Source: Onishia taeanensis (GTDB taxonomy: Bacteria; Pseudomonadota; Gammaproteobacteria; Pseudomonadales; Halomonadaceae). From it: 64,000 nt of DNA. The notes beneath the pieces are model-generated. The model saw only the letters and a program-made list of their open reading frames with translations. It made no database searches and had not been told where the DNA came from. Every line of letters starts with the position of its first letter. Within the stretch, counting starts at the first letter, position 1. A program made the position numbers and the translations under genes. The stretch lies in NCBI RefSeq assembly GCF_900100755.1, contig NZ_FNCI01000004.1, positions 250,089 through 314,088 of the forward strand. The letters are read 5' to 3'. Shown piece by piece: positions 50,146 to 59,039 of this stretch.

Positions 50146-51951
50146 TTAGATTTCGAAACCGAGACCGAAGTCCTCGGCGGAGATCGCCATCAGCGAAGCA
50201 CCACCGGCCTTGATCATTTCGGCATGGGCCCGGGTGCGCGGCAGCAGGCGCTGATAGAAGAAGCGCGCGGTATCGAGCTTGGCCCGGTAGAAGGCATCCT
50301 CATCTCCGCCAAGCGCCTGCTGAGCCTGTTTGGCGGCGCGGGCGAACAGGTAAGCAAGCGTCACGTAGCCCGAGTACATCAGGTAATCGACGCTGGCGGC
50401 CCCGACCTCTTCACGATCGTTCATCGCCTTCATGCCCACGCCCATGGTCAGCTCGCCCCATTCGGCATTGAGCTTGGCAAGAGGGGCCACGAATTCCTGA
50501 AGGGCCGGGTTATCGGCTTCTGCCTTACAGAACTGGTGAATTTCCTTGGTGAAGACCTTGAGGGTCTCGCCCTGGCTCATCAGTACCTTGCGACCCAACA
50601 GATCGAGGGCCTGAATACCGGTAGTGCCCTCGTAGAGCCGGGTGATACGCGCATCACGTACCAGCTGCTCCATGCCCCACTCCTGGATGAAGCCGTGGCC
50701 GCCGAATACCTGCACGCCCTCGTTGGTAGCCTCGAAGCCGACCTCGGTCAGGAACGCCTTGACGATCGGCGTCAAAAGGCCAAGCAAGGTCTCGGCCCGC
50801 TCGCGCTGTGCCGGGTCCTGGCCCTGCTCGACCGTGTCGACCAGCTGCGCGGTATACATCACCAGCATCCGGCCACCTTCGGCAAAGGCCTTCTGGGTCA
50901 GCAGCATACGCCGCACGTCCGGGTGCACGATGATCGGGTCAGCGGCTTTTTCCGGTGCCTGGGCGCCAGACAGTGCCCGCATCTGCAGGCGGTCACGAGC
51001 ATAGGCCAGCGAGTTCTGGAAGCTCGCTTCCATCAGCCCCAGGCCCTGGATGCCGACGCCGATGCGGGCCACGTTCATCATCGTGAACATGCAGGAGAGC
51101 CCCTTATGGGGCTTGCCTACCAGATAGCCTCGAGCGCCGTCGAAGTTCATCACGCAGGTGGCGTTGCCGTGGATACCCATCTTGTGTTCCAGCGACCCGC
51201 AGGAGACGCCGTTGCGCGCGCCAGGATTGCCGTTTTCATCTGGCAAGTACTTCGGCACCACGAACAGCGAGATGCCCTTGGAGCCTTCCGGAGCGTCAGG
51301 CAGCTTGGCGAGCACCAGATGCACGATGTTGTCGGCCAGGTCATGCTCGCCCGCCGAGATGAATATCTTGGTACCGCTGATGTCATAACCGCCATCCTCG
51401 GCCGGTACCGCACGAGTCTTGATCAGGCCCAGGTCGGTACCGCAGTGGGGCTCGGTCAGGCACATGGTGCCGGTCCAGACACCCTCGACCAGCTTGGTCA
51501 GGTAGATGGCCTTCTGCTCCTCAGAGCCATGATGACGCAAGGCATCGGCGGCGCCATGGGAAAGCCCCGGATACATGCCCCAGGCCAGGTTGGTGGCGCA
51601 GGTCATCTCGGAAAGCGCCATGCCCAGCGAGTGCGGCAGGCCCTGGCCGCCGAATTCCGGCTCAGCGGCAAGGCCCGGCCAGCCCCCCTCGACGTACTGG
51701 CGGTAGGCTTCCTTGAAGCCTCGCGGCGCCTTGACCTCGCCGCCTTCCAGCAGGCAGCCCTCGCGGTCGCCGCTCTGGTTGAGCGGCAGCAGCACCTCGC
51801 GGGAGAAGCGTGCGCCTTCTTCAAGAATGGCACCGACGACATCCGGCGTGGCGTCATCGCCGCCCGGCAGCCGTGAATAGTGGCCGGGGAAGTCCAGCAG
51901 CTCGTCCATCACGAAGCGCAAGTCGCGCAGGGGGGCCTGGTAGTCGGGCAT
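50146..51951 (-). CDS. acyl-CoA dehydrogenase
   Basis: The 601-residue flavoenzyme has the substrate/FAD motif MCLTEPHCGTDLG, the later DARITRLYEGTTGIQALDLLGRK with the catalytic glutamate, and a C-terminal extension of about 130 residues found in the long FadE-like/AcdB branch. It performs the first beta-oxidation step, probably on medium- or short-chain acyl-CoA. AGGAGTGTGCGAG precedes the ATG at 51951. Its neighbours (SDR, acyl-CoA synthetase, thiolase) are from the same pathway. Confidence 0.9.
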   Translation of the reverse strand: MPDYQAPLRDLRFVMDELLDFPGHYSRLPGGDDATPDVVGAILEEGARFSREVLLPLNQSGDREGCLLEGGEVKAPRGFKEAYRQYVEGGWPGLAAEPEFGGQGLPHSLGMALSEMTCATNLAWGMYPGLSHGAADALRHHGSEEQKAIYLTKLVEGVWTGTMCLTEPHCGTDLGLIKTRAVPAEDGGYDISGTKIFISAGEHDLADNIVHLVLAKLPDAPEGSKGISLFVVPKYLPDENGNPGARNGVSCGSLEHKMGIHGNATCVMNFDGARGYLVGKPHKGLSCMFTMMNVARIGVGIQGLGLMEASFQNSLAYARDRLQMRALSGAQAPEKAADPIIVHPDVRRMLLTQKAFAEGGRMLVMYTAQLVDTVEQGQDPAQRERAETLLGLLTPIVKAFLTEVGFEATNEGVQVFGGHGFIQEWGMEQLVRDARITRLYEGTTGIQALDLLGRKVLMSQGETLKVFTKEIHQFCKAEADNPALQEFVAPLAKLNAEWGELTMGVGMKAMNDREEVGAASVDYLMYSGYVTLAYLFARAAKQAQQALGGDEDAFYRAKLDTARFFYQRLLPRTRAHAEMIKAGGASLMAISAEDFGLGFEI

Positions 51952-51997
51952 CTCGCACACTCCTGAAAGCATCATCCACTCGGCCGCTGCCGACGGA

Positions 51998-52015
51998 TTA
52001 AAACATGTGTTTGAA
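51998..52015. promoter_or_regulatory. candidate PsrA/FadR-type operator
   Basis: TTAAAACA-TG-TGTTTGAA is a near-perfect dyad close to the published PsrA pattern (G/C)AAAC-N2-4-GTTT(G/C), a TetR-family fatty-acid regulator. It lies about 50 bases before the acyl-CoA dehydrogenase start. Confidence 0.4.
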
Positions 52016-52099
52016 ATTATCCAGCTGCCCGCCCGTAGTCAAGCGGTCGTTTGAAAAATAGCAAGCCGGAAAGCAGCATCAGCTTTCCTACCCATGGCA

Positions 52100-52133
52100 A
52101 ACACCCCCGTAGCACGGCTACGAGGGTGTGTTT
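52100..52133. terminator. stem-loop after the SDR gene
   Basis: ACACCC..GTAGC and GCTAC..GGGTGT form a long imperfect hairpin between the SDR stop and the acyl-CoA dehydrogenase leader. Only three T follow on the minus strand, so it is a weak terminator. Confidence 0.5.
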
Positions 52134-52178
52134 CTTCAAGCTTCGAGCTTATGGCCTCCAGCTCCCGGCGTCGCCGGA

Positions 52179-52937
52179 TCATTGCATCCGAATGCCTCCG
52201 TCGAGGCGGATCACCTCGCCGTTCAGCATCACGTTGGTGATGATCTGCTCGGCCAGGCTCGCAAACTCGGCAGGCTTGCCCAGGCGCTTGGGGAAAGGCA
52301 CGGCGGCAGACAGCGACGCCACCGCATCCTCGGGGATGCCGCTCATCATCGGGGTCTCGAACACCCCGGGGGCAATGCTCATCACCCGGATGCCGTGGCG
52401 CGACAGCTCGCGAGCCACCGGCAGGGTCATCCCCGCCACACCGGCCTTGGAGGCGCTGTAGGCGGCCTGGCCCACCTGGCCATCGAAGGCCGCCACCGAT
52501 GCGGTGGTGATGATCACCCCCCGCTCGCCATCATCCCCCGGGGCGTTGGCGGCCATGGCGGCGGCGGCCAGCCGCATGACGTTGAAGGTACCGATCAGGT
52601 TGATCTCGACGGTACGCGTGTAACCGGCGAGGTCTGCAGGATTGCCCTCACGATCGAGCAGTTTGGCGACGCTGACCACGCCAGCACAGTGCACCACCCC
52701 GTGCAGGCCTTCCGCGTTAACGGCGAGATCGACGGCGGCCTGAATATCCGCTTCCTGGGTCACATCGCCACGACAGGCCGTGGCAGCCTCGCCTAGCCGT
52801 TCGGCCAGTTCGTCTACTGCGTCGTTGAGGTCACAGAGCACCACTCGAGCACCGCCGGCGACCAGCCGCTCGGCAGTGGCAGCGCCAAGCCCAGAGGCGG
52901 CGCCGGTGATCAAGAAGGTTTTCGCAGTGACTTGCAT
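52179..52937 (-). CDS. HSD10-like short-chain 3-hydroxyacyl-CoA dehydrogenase
   Basis: The 252-residue SDR has the NAD motif [16 protein letters not shown], the charge pair DLND, and the catalytic YSASK with serine in [11 protein letters not shown]. The long insertion and the C-terminal [15 protein letters not shown] match type II 3-hydroxyacyl-CoA/3-hydroxy-2-methylbutyryl-CoA dehydrogenases. It should carry out the third beta-oxidation step for straight or 2-methyl-branched acyl-CoA. GGAGAGAGACC lies before the ATG. It follows the acyl-CoA synthetase by 21 bases. Confidence 0.85.
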   Translation of the reverse strand: MQVTAKTFLITGAASGLGAATAERLVAGGARVVLCDLNDAVDELAERLGEAATACRGDVTQEADIQAAVDLAVNAEGLHGVVHCAGVVSVAKLLDREGNPADLAGYTRTVEINLIGTFNVMRLAAAAMAANAPGDDGERGVIITTASVAAFDGQVGQAAYSASKAGVAGMTLPVARELSRHGIRVMSIAPGVFETPMMSGIPEDAVASLSAAVPFPKRLGKPAEFASLAEQIITNVMLNGEVIRLDGGIRMQ

Positions 52938-52958
52938 GGTCTCTCTCCAGTTTAGGCA

Positions 52959-54617
52959 CTAAGACGTGCGGGCGTCGTCGACAGCCTGGGCACGCAGCTT
53001 GAAGCGCTGGATCTTGCCACTGGGCGTCTTCGGCAGCTCGTCGATGAAGGTGATGACCCGCGGAAAGGCGTGAGTCGACAGGCGCTCGCGCACCCGTTGG
53101 CGAATCTCCTCGGCCAGTTCGTCGCTGGCCTCGAAGCCTTCGCGCAGCACGACGTAGGAGGTGATGATTTCGCCGCGAATCTCGTCGGGCTGGCCGACGG
53201 CGGCACTCTCGGCCACCGCCGGGTGCGTCATCACGGTATTCTCGACATCGGTGGGGCCGACCCGGTAGCCAGCGGTGCTGATGATGTCATCGTCGCGGCC
53301 GGCAAACTGGAAGGTGCCGTCCTCGGCCTTTACCACCACGTCGCCGGTCAGGTAGTAGCCATCGGCGAAGGGTCGCTTTTCCTGCCAGGTGTAGCCTGGG
53401 AAGAAATGAGCTGGCGAATTGGCGATATCCACGGCCAGCACACCGGGCTCCCCCGCCGGCTGCTCATGATTTTCGGCATCGAGTATCACCAGGCGATAAC
53501 CGGGCATCGGCACTCCCATGGCGCCGACATGCTTGGGGTGTTCGAGGCCGTGATGGTTGCAGCAGGTCATCCCGGTCTCGGTCTGGCCGTAGTGGTCCAT
53601 CACCGCACAGCCCAGGGCCCCCTCGACCCAGTTCACCACTTCGGTGTTCAGCGGCTCGCCGGCGGAACTGGCTGCCCGCAACGACAGATCACGGTGGGCA
53701 TCATCGAAGAGCCCCGAGGCCTTCATCAGCCGATAAGCGGTCGGCGCGGCGGCGAAGTTGGTAATGCCATGGCGCTGCATGAAGGCAAGCGCGCCCTCGG
53801 CCGTGAAGCCGGCCTCGCAGAAATGCGTGGTACCACCCTGCAGCAGCGGGCCGGTGATGGCGTAATACAGGCCATAGGCCCAGCCCGGGTCGGCCATGTT
53901 CCAGAAACGGTCATCCGCGCTCAGCCCGACGGCCAGTTCCATGTAGCTGGCGAAGGCCGGCAGCGCTGCCAGCGGCACCGCGACGCCCTTGGGCTTGCCG
54001 ACGGTTCCCGACGTGAACATCTGCAAGAAGGGAGCATCGCGACTCAGGCGTGGCGGCGTTGCAGTCATCGGCGCATGGTCGATAGCCATATGCCAGTCGA
54101 GATCCTCTGGATGCGCGGCATCGGCGCCTTCCATGCACATCACCGCCGGACACTGGGTCAGGCCATCGAACTTGGCGCGATTGGCGTGATCGGTGATCAC
54201 CAACCGGGTGTCGGCCCGCGACAGGCGATAGTCGACGGCATCCGGCCCGAAGGCCGTGAACAGCGGCTGATAGACGGCGCCGATGCGCCAGGTGGCCAGC
54301 ACCGTGATCAACAGCGCCGGCGTGCGCGGCAGCATGCTGGCGATGCGATCGCCGACGCCAAGCCCTCGTTCTTGAAACCAGCCGGCCAACCGAGCGCTCT
54401 GGGCATCCAGCTCGGCATAGCTCAAGCGCGTCACCTGCCCATCGCAGGATTCGTGTACCAGAGCCGTCACCTCGCCGCGCCCAGCACGAAGCTGGCGCCC
54501 ACAACAGGCCTCGTAGGCATTGAGATGGCCGTCACGATGGTCATCGAGACGGGCCACCATGTCATCGAAAGAGAAGTGATCAGTGGGCGACTGATAGGGC
54601 TGGCGCGGTGTTGTCAT
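52959..54617 (-). CDS. AMP-forming acyl-CoA synthetase
   Basis: This 552-residue ANL-superfamily ligase has the P-loop-like FTSGTVGKPKGV, the YGQTETGM motif, GDVVVKAEDGTFQFAGRDDDI and the C-terminal catalytic lysine in TPSGKIQRFKLR. It activates a carboxylic acid to its CoA thioester to feed the adjacent oxidation genes; the length fits medium-chain or acetoacetyl/propionyl types. AGGAGAAGG precedes the ATG at 54617, which rejects the frame start at 54665. Two dyads lie in its leader. Confidence 0.87.
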   Translation of the reverse strand: MTTPRQPYQSPTDHFSFDDMVARLDDHRDGHLNAYEACCGRQLRAGRGEVTALVHESCDGQVTRLSYAELDAQSARLAGWFQERGLGVGDRIASMLPRTPALLITVLATWRIGAVYQPLFTAFGPDAVDYRLSRADTRLVITDHANRAKFDGLTQCPAVMCMEGADAAHPEDLDWHMAIDHAPMTATPPRLSRDAPFLQMFTSGTVGKPKGVAVPLAALPAFASYMELAVGLSADDRFWNMADPGWAYGLYYAITGPLLQGGTTHFCEAGFTAEGALAFMQRHGITNFAAAPTAYRLMKASGLFDDAHRDLSLRAASSAGEPLNTEVVNWVEGALGCAVMDHYGQTETGMTCCNHHGLEHPKHVGAMGVPMPGYRLVILDAENHEQPAGEPGVLAVDIANSPAHFFPGYTWQEKRPFADGYYLTGDVVVKAEDGTFQFAGRDDDIISTAGYRVGPTDVENTVMTHPAVAESAAVGQPDEIRGEIITSYVVLREGFEASDELAEEIRQRVRERLSTHAFPRVITFIDELPKTPSGKIQRFKLRAQAVDDARTS

Positions 54618-54670
54618 ATTGAGCCTTCTCCTGGGGCTTGGGCCTGTGGCGACCTTGGCTACCACATCAT

Positions 54671-54694
54671 CTAGTTAACGTTAACGTCAACTAG
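54671..54694. promoter_or_regulatory. 24-base palindrome before the acyl-CoA synthetase
   Basis: The 24 bases from CTAGTT to AACTAG read the same on both strands at 22 positions, with the core ACGTTAACGT. It resembles ACGT-rich operators of acyl-CoA catabolic regulators such as LiuR, and lies about 55 bases before the synthetase start. Confidence 0.45.
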
Positions 54695-54717
54695 TAACTT
54701 AGCAGCATGGACAGACC

Positions 54718-54733
54718 TAGCAAGCGCTTGCTA
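54718..54733. promoter_or_regulatory. candidate TetR operator, synthetase side
   Basis: TAGCAAGCGCTTGCTA is a perfect 16-base palindrome about 100 bases before the acyl-CoA synthetase. It shares the ten-base core AGCGCTTGCT with a site next to the TetR gene's own start. Confidence 0.55.
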
Positions 54734-54969
54734 CAACATCTTTAGTCGCGCACGCCACAACGCCGTGGCATGCCCTTGCAGCCAAGGTGAACGGCGATGA
54801 CAGGGGCAAGCGTCATGACAAATCGGCGCGATAAGCCAGGAAAAAGTGCCGGGAGGCAAGCCAGCGCGGCTAGGCTAATCGGTATGCAGCGCTGGGGTAC
54901 CGGGAAGGGAGTCACCGCGCCGACGGCAAGCGCCGCCGACCGCGATAGAGGATAAGCCGCCGGCGGCGG

Positions 54970-55557
54970 TTAGGCGGTCGCCGCCGTCGGTGCGCCAAGC
55001 ATGCCGATCAGCTCGCTTGCCAGGGCATCCGGCGAATAGGCACCGGCAGGGTCATACCAGCGCACCGTCCAGTTCAGGGCGCCGAGCACGAAGCGCGAGA
55101 CCAGAAACTTGTCACCGCGGATCAGGCCGGCCTCCAGAGCATCGCCGATCACGTCCTGCCAGAGCTGTTCGTAGGCATCGCGCAAGTGACCGAGGTGGTC
55201 ACGGGAAGGTTCGTCCAGCCGACGCCATTCGTAGAGGGCCACCACATGGGCATTACGGTCGGTGAGCAGGGTCTCGAGGTGCGCACGCGCCATGGCATGC
55301 AGTCTGGCCTCGGCCCCGCCGTCGCACTGTTCAAGGGCCTCGCGGGCGATGACCAGGGCGTTATGGGTGCCCTCTTCGATGACCGCACAGAGGATTTCCT
55401 GCTTGTCGCGGAAGTGATGGAAGAGGCTGCCCGATTTAATGCCCATTTCCTGAGCCAGCATGCGCACGGTGGTGCGATCGAAGCCTTCCTGAACGAACAG
55501 TTGGGCAGCGACGCGAATCAGTTCCCGGCGCCGCGGCGAGTCATTCACTACATTCAT
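54970..55557 (-). CDS. TetR-family regulator
   Basis: The 195-residue protein has the N-terminal TetR DNA-binding domain (ELIRVAAQLFVQEGFDRTTVRML, KSGSLFHHFRDKQEIL) and an all-helical ligand domain. It lies between the acyl-CoA synthetase and the divergent thiolase. A shared operator core at both promoters suggests it represses them and itself in response to an acyl-CoA or fatty acid. The frame extends 58 codons upstream of 55557, but those residues are non-coding in character. Confidence 0.85.
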   Translation of the reverse strand: MNVVNDSPRRRELIRVAAQLFVQEGFDRTTVRMLAQEMGIKSGSLFHHFRDKQEILCAVIEEGTHNALVIAREALEQCDGGAEARLHAMARAHLETLLTDRNAHVVALYEWRRLDEPSRDHLGHLRDAYEQLWQDVIGDALEAGLIRGDKFLVSRFVLGALNWTVRWYDPAGAYSPDALASELIGMLGAPTAATA

Positions 55558-55565
55558 CGCATTTA

Positions 55566-55585
55566 CACTAGCGCTTGCTTGGTTA
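55566..55585. promoter_or_regulatory. candidate TetR operator, thiolase side
   Basis: AGCGCTTGCT (55570-55579), in the context ACTAGCGCTTGCTTGGT, repeats the core of the palindrome at 54718-54733. It lies ten bases before the TetR start and about 75 bases before the thiolase start, so it could control both. Confidence 0.5.
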
Positions 55586-55655
55586 GCCTTGAGAAAACCA
55601 TAGCCCCCATCTGCGGTCAACGGCTCAGCCCTAGCGACCGCCAAGGAGTCATACC

Positions 55656-56843
55656 ATGTCCACTTCTCACGAGATCGTGATCCTGGCCGCCACCCGCACG
55701 CCGATGGGCGGCATGCTGGGCAGCCTTTCAAGCCTGACTGCGCCTGAGCTTGGCGCTGTCGCCATTCAGGCCGCCCTGTCCCAAGCGGGCATCGATGCCG
55801 CCGCCGTCGACGAGGGCATCTTCGGCTGCGTACTGCCCGCCGGGGTGAAGCAGGGACCGGCGCGCCAGGCGATGCGCCAAGCCGGAGTGCCGGATGCCGT
55901 AGGCGCCACCACCATCAACAAGCTGTGCGGCTCCGGCATGAAGGCCACCATGCTGGCCCATGACCTGATTCTCGCCGGCAGCGGCGAGCTGGTGCTGGCC
56001 GGCGGCATGGAGTCGATGTCCAATGCCCCGCATGTGCTGACCAAGGCCCGTCGCGGCTATCGCCTGGGCCATGGCGAACTCAAGGATCACATGTTTCTGG
56101 ACGGCCTCGAAGACGCCGAGACCGGGCAACTGATGGGCGCTTTCGCGCAGAATATCGCCGATCAGCGCAGCTATAGCCGCGAGCGCATGGATGACTTCGC
56201 GATCGCCTCTCTGGAGCGCGCCATGACCGCTCACGAGGCCGGGCACCTGGCCGCCGAACTGACGCCGGTCACGGTCAGCGGTCGCGGCGGTGACAGCATC
56301 GTGGATCACGACGAGCAGCCCTTCCAGGCGCGCCTCGACAAGATCCGCGACCTACGGCCGGCCTTCGCCAAGGACGGCACCATCACCGCCGCCAACGCCA
56401 GCTCGATCTCCGATGGCGCCTCGGCGCTGGTACTCGCCAGCCGCGAGGCCGCCAAGGCCCACGGCGCCCGGCCGCTAGCCCGCATCCTTGGCCACAGCAC
56501 TCACTCCCAGCACCCCAGCGAGTTCACCATCGCCCCGGTGGGAGCGGTCGGCAAGCTGATGAAGCGTCTTGACTGGACGGTGGATGATGTCGATCTGTTC
56601 GAGATCAACGAAGCCTTCGCGGTGGTCACCCTGCTGGCCATGGATGGACTGGATATCCCCCACAATAAGGTCAATGTATTCGGCGGCGCCTGTGCGCAGG
56701 GCCACCCCATTGGCTCCACCGGCTCGCGGATCATCGCCACCCTGATCAATGCGCTGCGGGTCACCGGCGGCAAGCGAGGCATCGCCAGCCTGTGCATCGG
56801 TGGCGGTGAAGCGACCGCCGTCGCGGTCGAGCTGCTCGACTAG
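55656..56843 (+). CDS. acetyl-CoA C-acyltransferase (thiolase)
   Basis: The 395-residue thiolase has the acyl-accepting cysteine at codon 91 in NKLCGSGMKA, INEAFAV, and the second catalytic pair in GGACAQGHPIGSTGSR and SLCIGGGEATA. It may act in beta-oxidation (cleavage) or acetoacetyl-CoA formation; the adjacent oxidation genes favour the former. AAGGAGTCATACC precedes the ATG. It is divergent from the TetR gene. Confidence 0.92.
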   Translation: MSTSHEIVILAATRTPMGGMLGSLSSLTAPELGAVAIQAALSQAGIDAAAVDEGIFGCVLPAGVKQGPARQAMRQAGVPDAVGATTINKLCGSGMKATMLAHDLILAGSGELVLAGGMESMSNAPHVLTKARRGYRLGHGELKDHMFLDGLEDAETGQLMGAFAQNIADQRSYSRERMDDFAIASLERAMTAHEAGHLAAELTPVTVSGRGGDSIVDHDEQPFQARLDKIRDLRPAFAKDGTITAANASSISDGASALVLASREAAKAHGARPLARILGHSTHSQHPSEFTIAPVGAVGKLMKRLDWTVDDVDLFEINEAFAVVTLLAMDGLDIPHNKVNVFGGACAQGHPIGSTGSRIIATLINALRVTGGKRGIASLCIGGGEATAVAVELLD

Positions 56844-56889
56844 CCGCCCGCCAAGCAATGCGCGATCATCTCGCTCCACAGCGAAAAAA

Positions 56890-56917
56890 GGGGAAGCCGA
56901 TTGGCTTCCCCTCTTTG
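56890..56917. terminator. bidirectional terminator between thiolase and pstB
   Basis: GGGGAAGCC (56890-56898) pairs with GGCTTCCCC (56903-56911) around GATT, with TCTTTG on the plus side and six A before it (T run on the minus strand). It lies between two convergent genes and suits both. Confidence 0.85.
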
Positions 56918-56977
56918 TATTCCATTATTCCATGGGCTATTTCAGCGTCAGCTCAGGATGCTTAATTAACGAACGAC

Positions 56978-57820
56978 CTAGCCGTAACGGCCGGTGATGT
57001 AGTCCTCGGCCTTCTTGGTATGCGGGTTGGCAAACATCGTCTTGGTATCGTTGTACTCGACCAATTCCCCCAGGTGGAAGAAGGCCGTGTAGTCCGCCAC
57101 ACGCGCCGCCTGCTGCATGTTGTGGGTCACGGTGATGATCGTGAAGTCCTGCTTGAGCTTGTCGATCAAATCCTCGATGGTCGCCGTGGAGATCGGGTCC
57201 AGCGCCGATGTCGGCTCATCCATCAGGATCACATCGGGCTGCACGGCGATGGCGCGGGCGATACAAAGACGCTGCTGCTGGCCACCGGACAGGGAGGTGC
57301 CAGGCTGCTGCAGCTTGTCCTTGACCTCGTTCCACAGGCCGGCTTCGCGCAGCGCCTTCTCCACCAACTCGTCCTGATCGGCCTTGCGGCTCACCAGATC
57401 ATGCATGCGCGGGGCATAGGCGATGTTCTCGTAGATCGACTTGGGAAAGGGGTTGGGCTTCTGGAACACCATGCCCACCCGACGCCGCAGGGCGACCTCA
57501 TCCATCTTGGCCTCGTTGACGTCGCGGCCATCCATCTCGATCAAGCCGTCGAGACGCACGCTGGGGATCAAGTCGTTCATGCGATTGAGACAACGCAGGA
57601 AGGTCGACTTGCCGCAGCCCGAAGGGCCGATCAAGGCAGTGACGTTCTTCTGGAAGACATCGATGTTGATGTTCTTCAGGGCCTGGGTGTCGCCGTACCA
57701 CAGGTTGAGATCGCGTACGCGAATGCTCAATTCGTGATTGGCCTGTTCATTGCGGGTAACCGGCTGCCCGGTATCGTGACCTGACATGGTGACTCCACGG
57801 TCAGCAACTTTCATATCCAT
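56978..57820 (-). CDS. pstB: phosphate ABC transporter ATPase
   Basis: The 280-residue ATPase has Walker [10 protein letters not shown], the PstB-specific [20 protein letters not shown], signature [10 protein letters not shown] and Walker [14 protein letters not shown]. It powers high-affinity phosphate uptake with PstCA. Both ATGs, 57820 (AGGATACG upstream) and 57787 (GGAGTCACC upstream), are credible. It is the last gene of pstS-C-A-B; phoU is not seen downstream, where the thiolase terminator lies. Confidence 0.95.
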   Translation of the reverse strand: MDMKVADRGVTMSGHDTGQPVTRNEQANHELSIRVRDLNLWYGDTQALKNINIDVFQKNVTALIGPSGCGKSTFLRCLNRMNDLIPSVRLDGLIEMDGRDVNEAKMDEVALRRRVGMVFQKPNPFPKSIYENIAYAPRMHDLVSRKADQDELVEKALREAGLWNEVKDKLQQPGTSLSGGQQQRLCIARAIAVQPDVILMDEPTSALDPISTATIEDLIDKLKQDFTIITVTHNMQQAARVADYTAFFHLGELVEYNDTKTMFANPHTKKAEDYITGRYG

Positions 57821-57851
57821 AGTGACGTATCCTGTTGCAAATGCCGGTCGG

Positions 57852-59018
57852 TTACCAGCGACGTTCGAATTTCTTGCGCAACACCACGGCCGTTGCGTTG
57901 AGAGCGATCAAGATGGTCAACAGCACCAGGATGCCGCCGGCAGTCTTCTCGGTGAAGGCACGATCCGGCTCCCCGGCCCAGGTGAAGATCTGTGCGGGCA
58001 GCACCGTGGCGGCATCGGTAATGGTCGCCGAGACATCGGGAATGAACGCCACCATGCCGACGATGATCAGCGGCGCCGTCTCGCCCATGGCCTGCGCCAG
58101 GCCGATGATCGAGCCCGTCATGATCCCCGGCATGCTGACCGGCAGCACATGGTCACGCACCACCTGCCAACGCGAGCAGCCCACCCCGAAAGCCGCATGG
58201 CGAATGGTATCCGGCACGCTGCGCAGCGCCGTGCGGGTGGCGATGATGATGACCGGCAACGTCATCAGCGCCAGCGTCAGGCCGCCTACCAACGGTGAGG
58301 AACGCGGCACGCCGAAGAAGTTGATGAAAATCGCCAAGCCCAGCAGACCAAACAGAATCGAGGGAATCGCGGCCAGGTTGTTGATATTGATTTCGATGAT
58401 CTGGGTGAAACGGTTGTCAGGCGCAAACTCCTCGAGATACACCGCCGTCATCACGCCGATCGGGAAGGCCACCGCAAGCGTCACCAGCAAGGTCATCACC
58501 GTCCCCATCGCGGCAGAGGCAATACCGGCGAGTTCCGGCATCTTGGAGTCGCCGCTGGTGAAGAAGTTGGTGTCGAACTTGAGCTCGGCACGCCCCTCGG
58601 AGGCGAGCTGGTCGACCACTGACTGCTCCTTGGAGTTCAAGTTGGTGTGATGGCCCTTCAGGTATTGATCGACCTGACCATCGGCCAGCACCCATTCCAT
58701 CCGGCTGGTGCCGAGCAGGTCAGGGTTGTCTTCCATGCGGCCCGGAATCAGGCGCAGGTAGCCACGACTGACCAAGGGGCGCACGTCCTCCTCGACCGCC
58801 GCCAGGGGAAGCTGCTGGGCCCTCTCGCTGTAGTCGACCTGCACCTGAATCTGGGCCTGCTGAAATGCCGGCAGCCCCTTGATCAGCATGTCGGTGAAGA
58901 AGAACACCAGGAATAGCCCGGCCAGGCCAAGGGCGCCCATCGACATCCACTTCAGGCGAGCAGACTTGCGATGGCGGCCCTTGAGCTGGGCGCTGATATC
59001 GTCGAAGGATTGTCTCAT
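57852..59018 (-). CDS. pstA: phosphate ABC transporter permease
   Basis: The 388-residue inner-membrane protein has the permease core in the C-terminal two thirds, with [17 protein letters not shown] and [23 protein letters not shown] (the EAA-like loop). It carries a long periplasmic insertion after the first helix (about residues 50-170), longer than in E. coli PstA and usual for the large proteobacterial form. It starts 21 bases after the pstC stop. Confidence 0.92.
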   Translation of the reverse strand: MRQSFDDISAQLKGRHRKSARLKWMSMGALGLAGLFLVFFFTDMLIKGLPAFQQAQIQVQVDYSERAQQLPLAAVEEDVRPLVSRGYLRLIPGRMEDNPDLLGTSRMEWVLADGQVDQYLKGHHTNLNSKEQSVVDQLASEGRAELKFDTNFFTSGDSKMPELAGIASAAMGTVMTLLVTLAVAFPIGVMTAVYLEEFAPDNRFTQIIEININNLAAIPSILFGLLGLAIFINFFGVPRSSPLVGGLTLALMTLPVIIIATRTALRSVPDTIRHAAFGVGCSRWQVVRDHVLPVSMPGIMTGSIIGLAQAMGETAPLIIVGMVAFIPDVSATITDAATVLPAQIFTWAGEPDRAFTEKTAGGILVLLTILIALNATAVVLRKKFERRW

Positions 59019-59039
59019 TGTCCGATTGGCCTCAATCGA

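Larger units (their letters stand above)
54618..54969. other. 352-base leader between synthetase and TetR genes
   Basis: Apart from the two palindromes at 54671-54694 and 54718-54733, I see no gene, terminator or repeat. It holds the promoter of the minus-strand synthetase-SDR unit and the downstream end of the TetR gene. Confidence 0.6.

Noticed and set aside
49942-51876. A 644-codon plus-strand open frame opposite the acyl-CoA dehydrogenase
   Set aside because: It is the mirror of a clearly conserved minus-strand gene; high-GC genes often leave long antisense frames, and its residues are His/Gln/Arg-rich without any motif.
53070-54674. A 534-codon plus-strand frame opposite the acyl-CoA synthetase
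   Set aside because: Same reason: the minus strand carries all ANL motifs and a good ribosome site, and the plus frame has no domain pattern.
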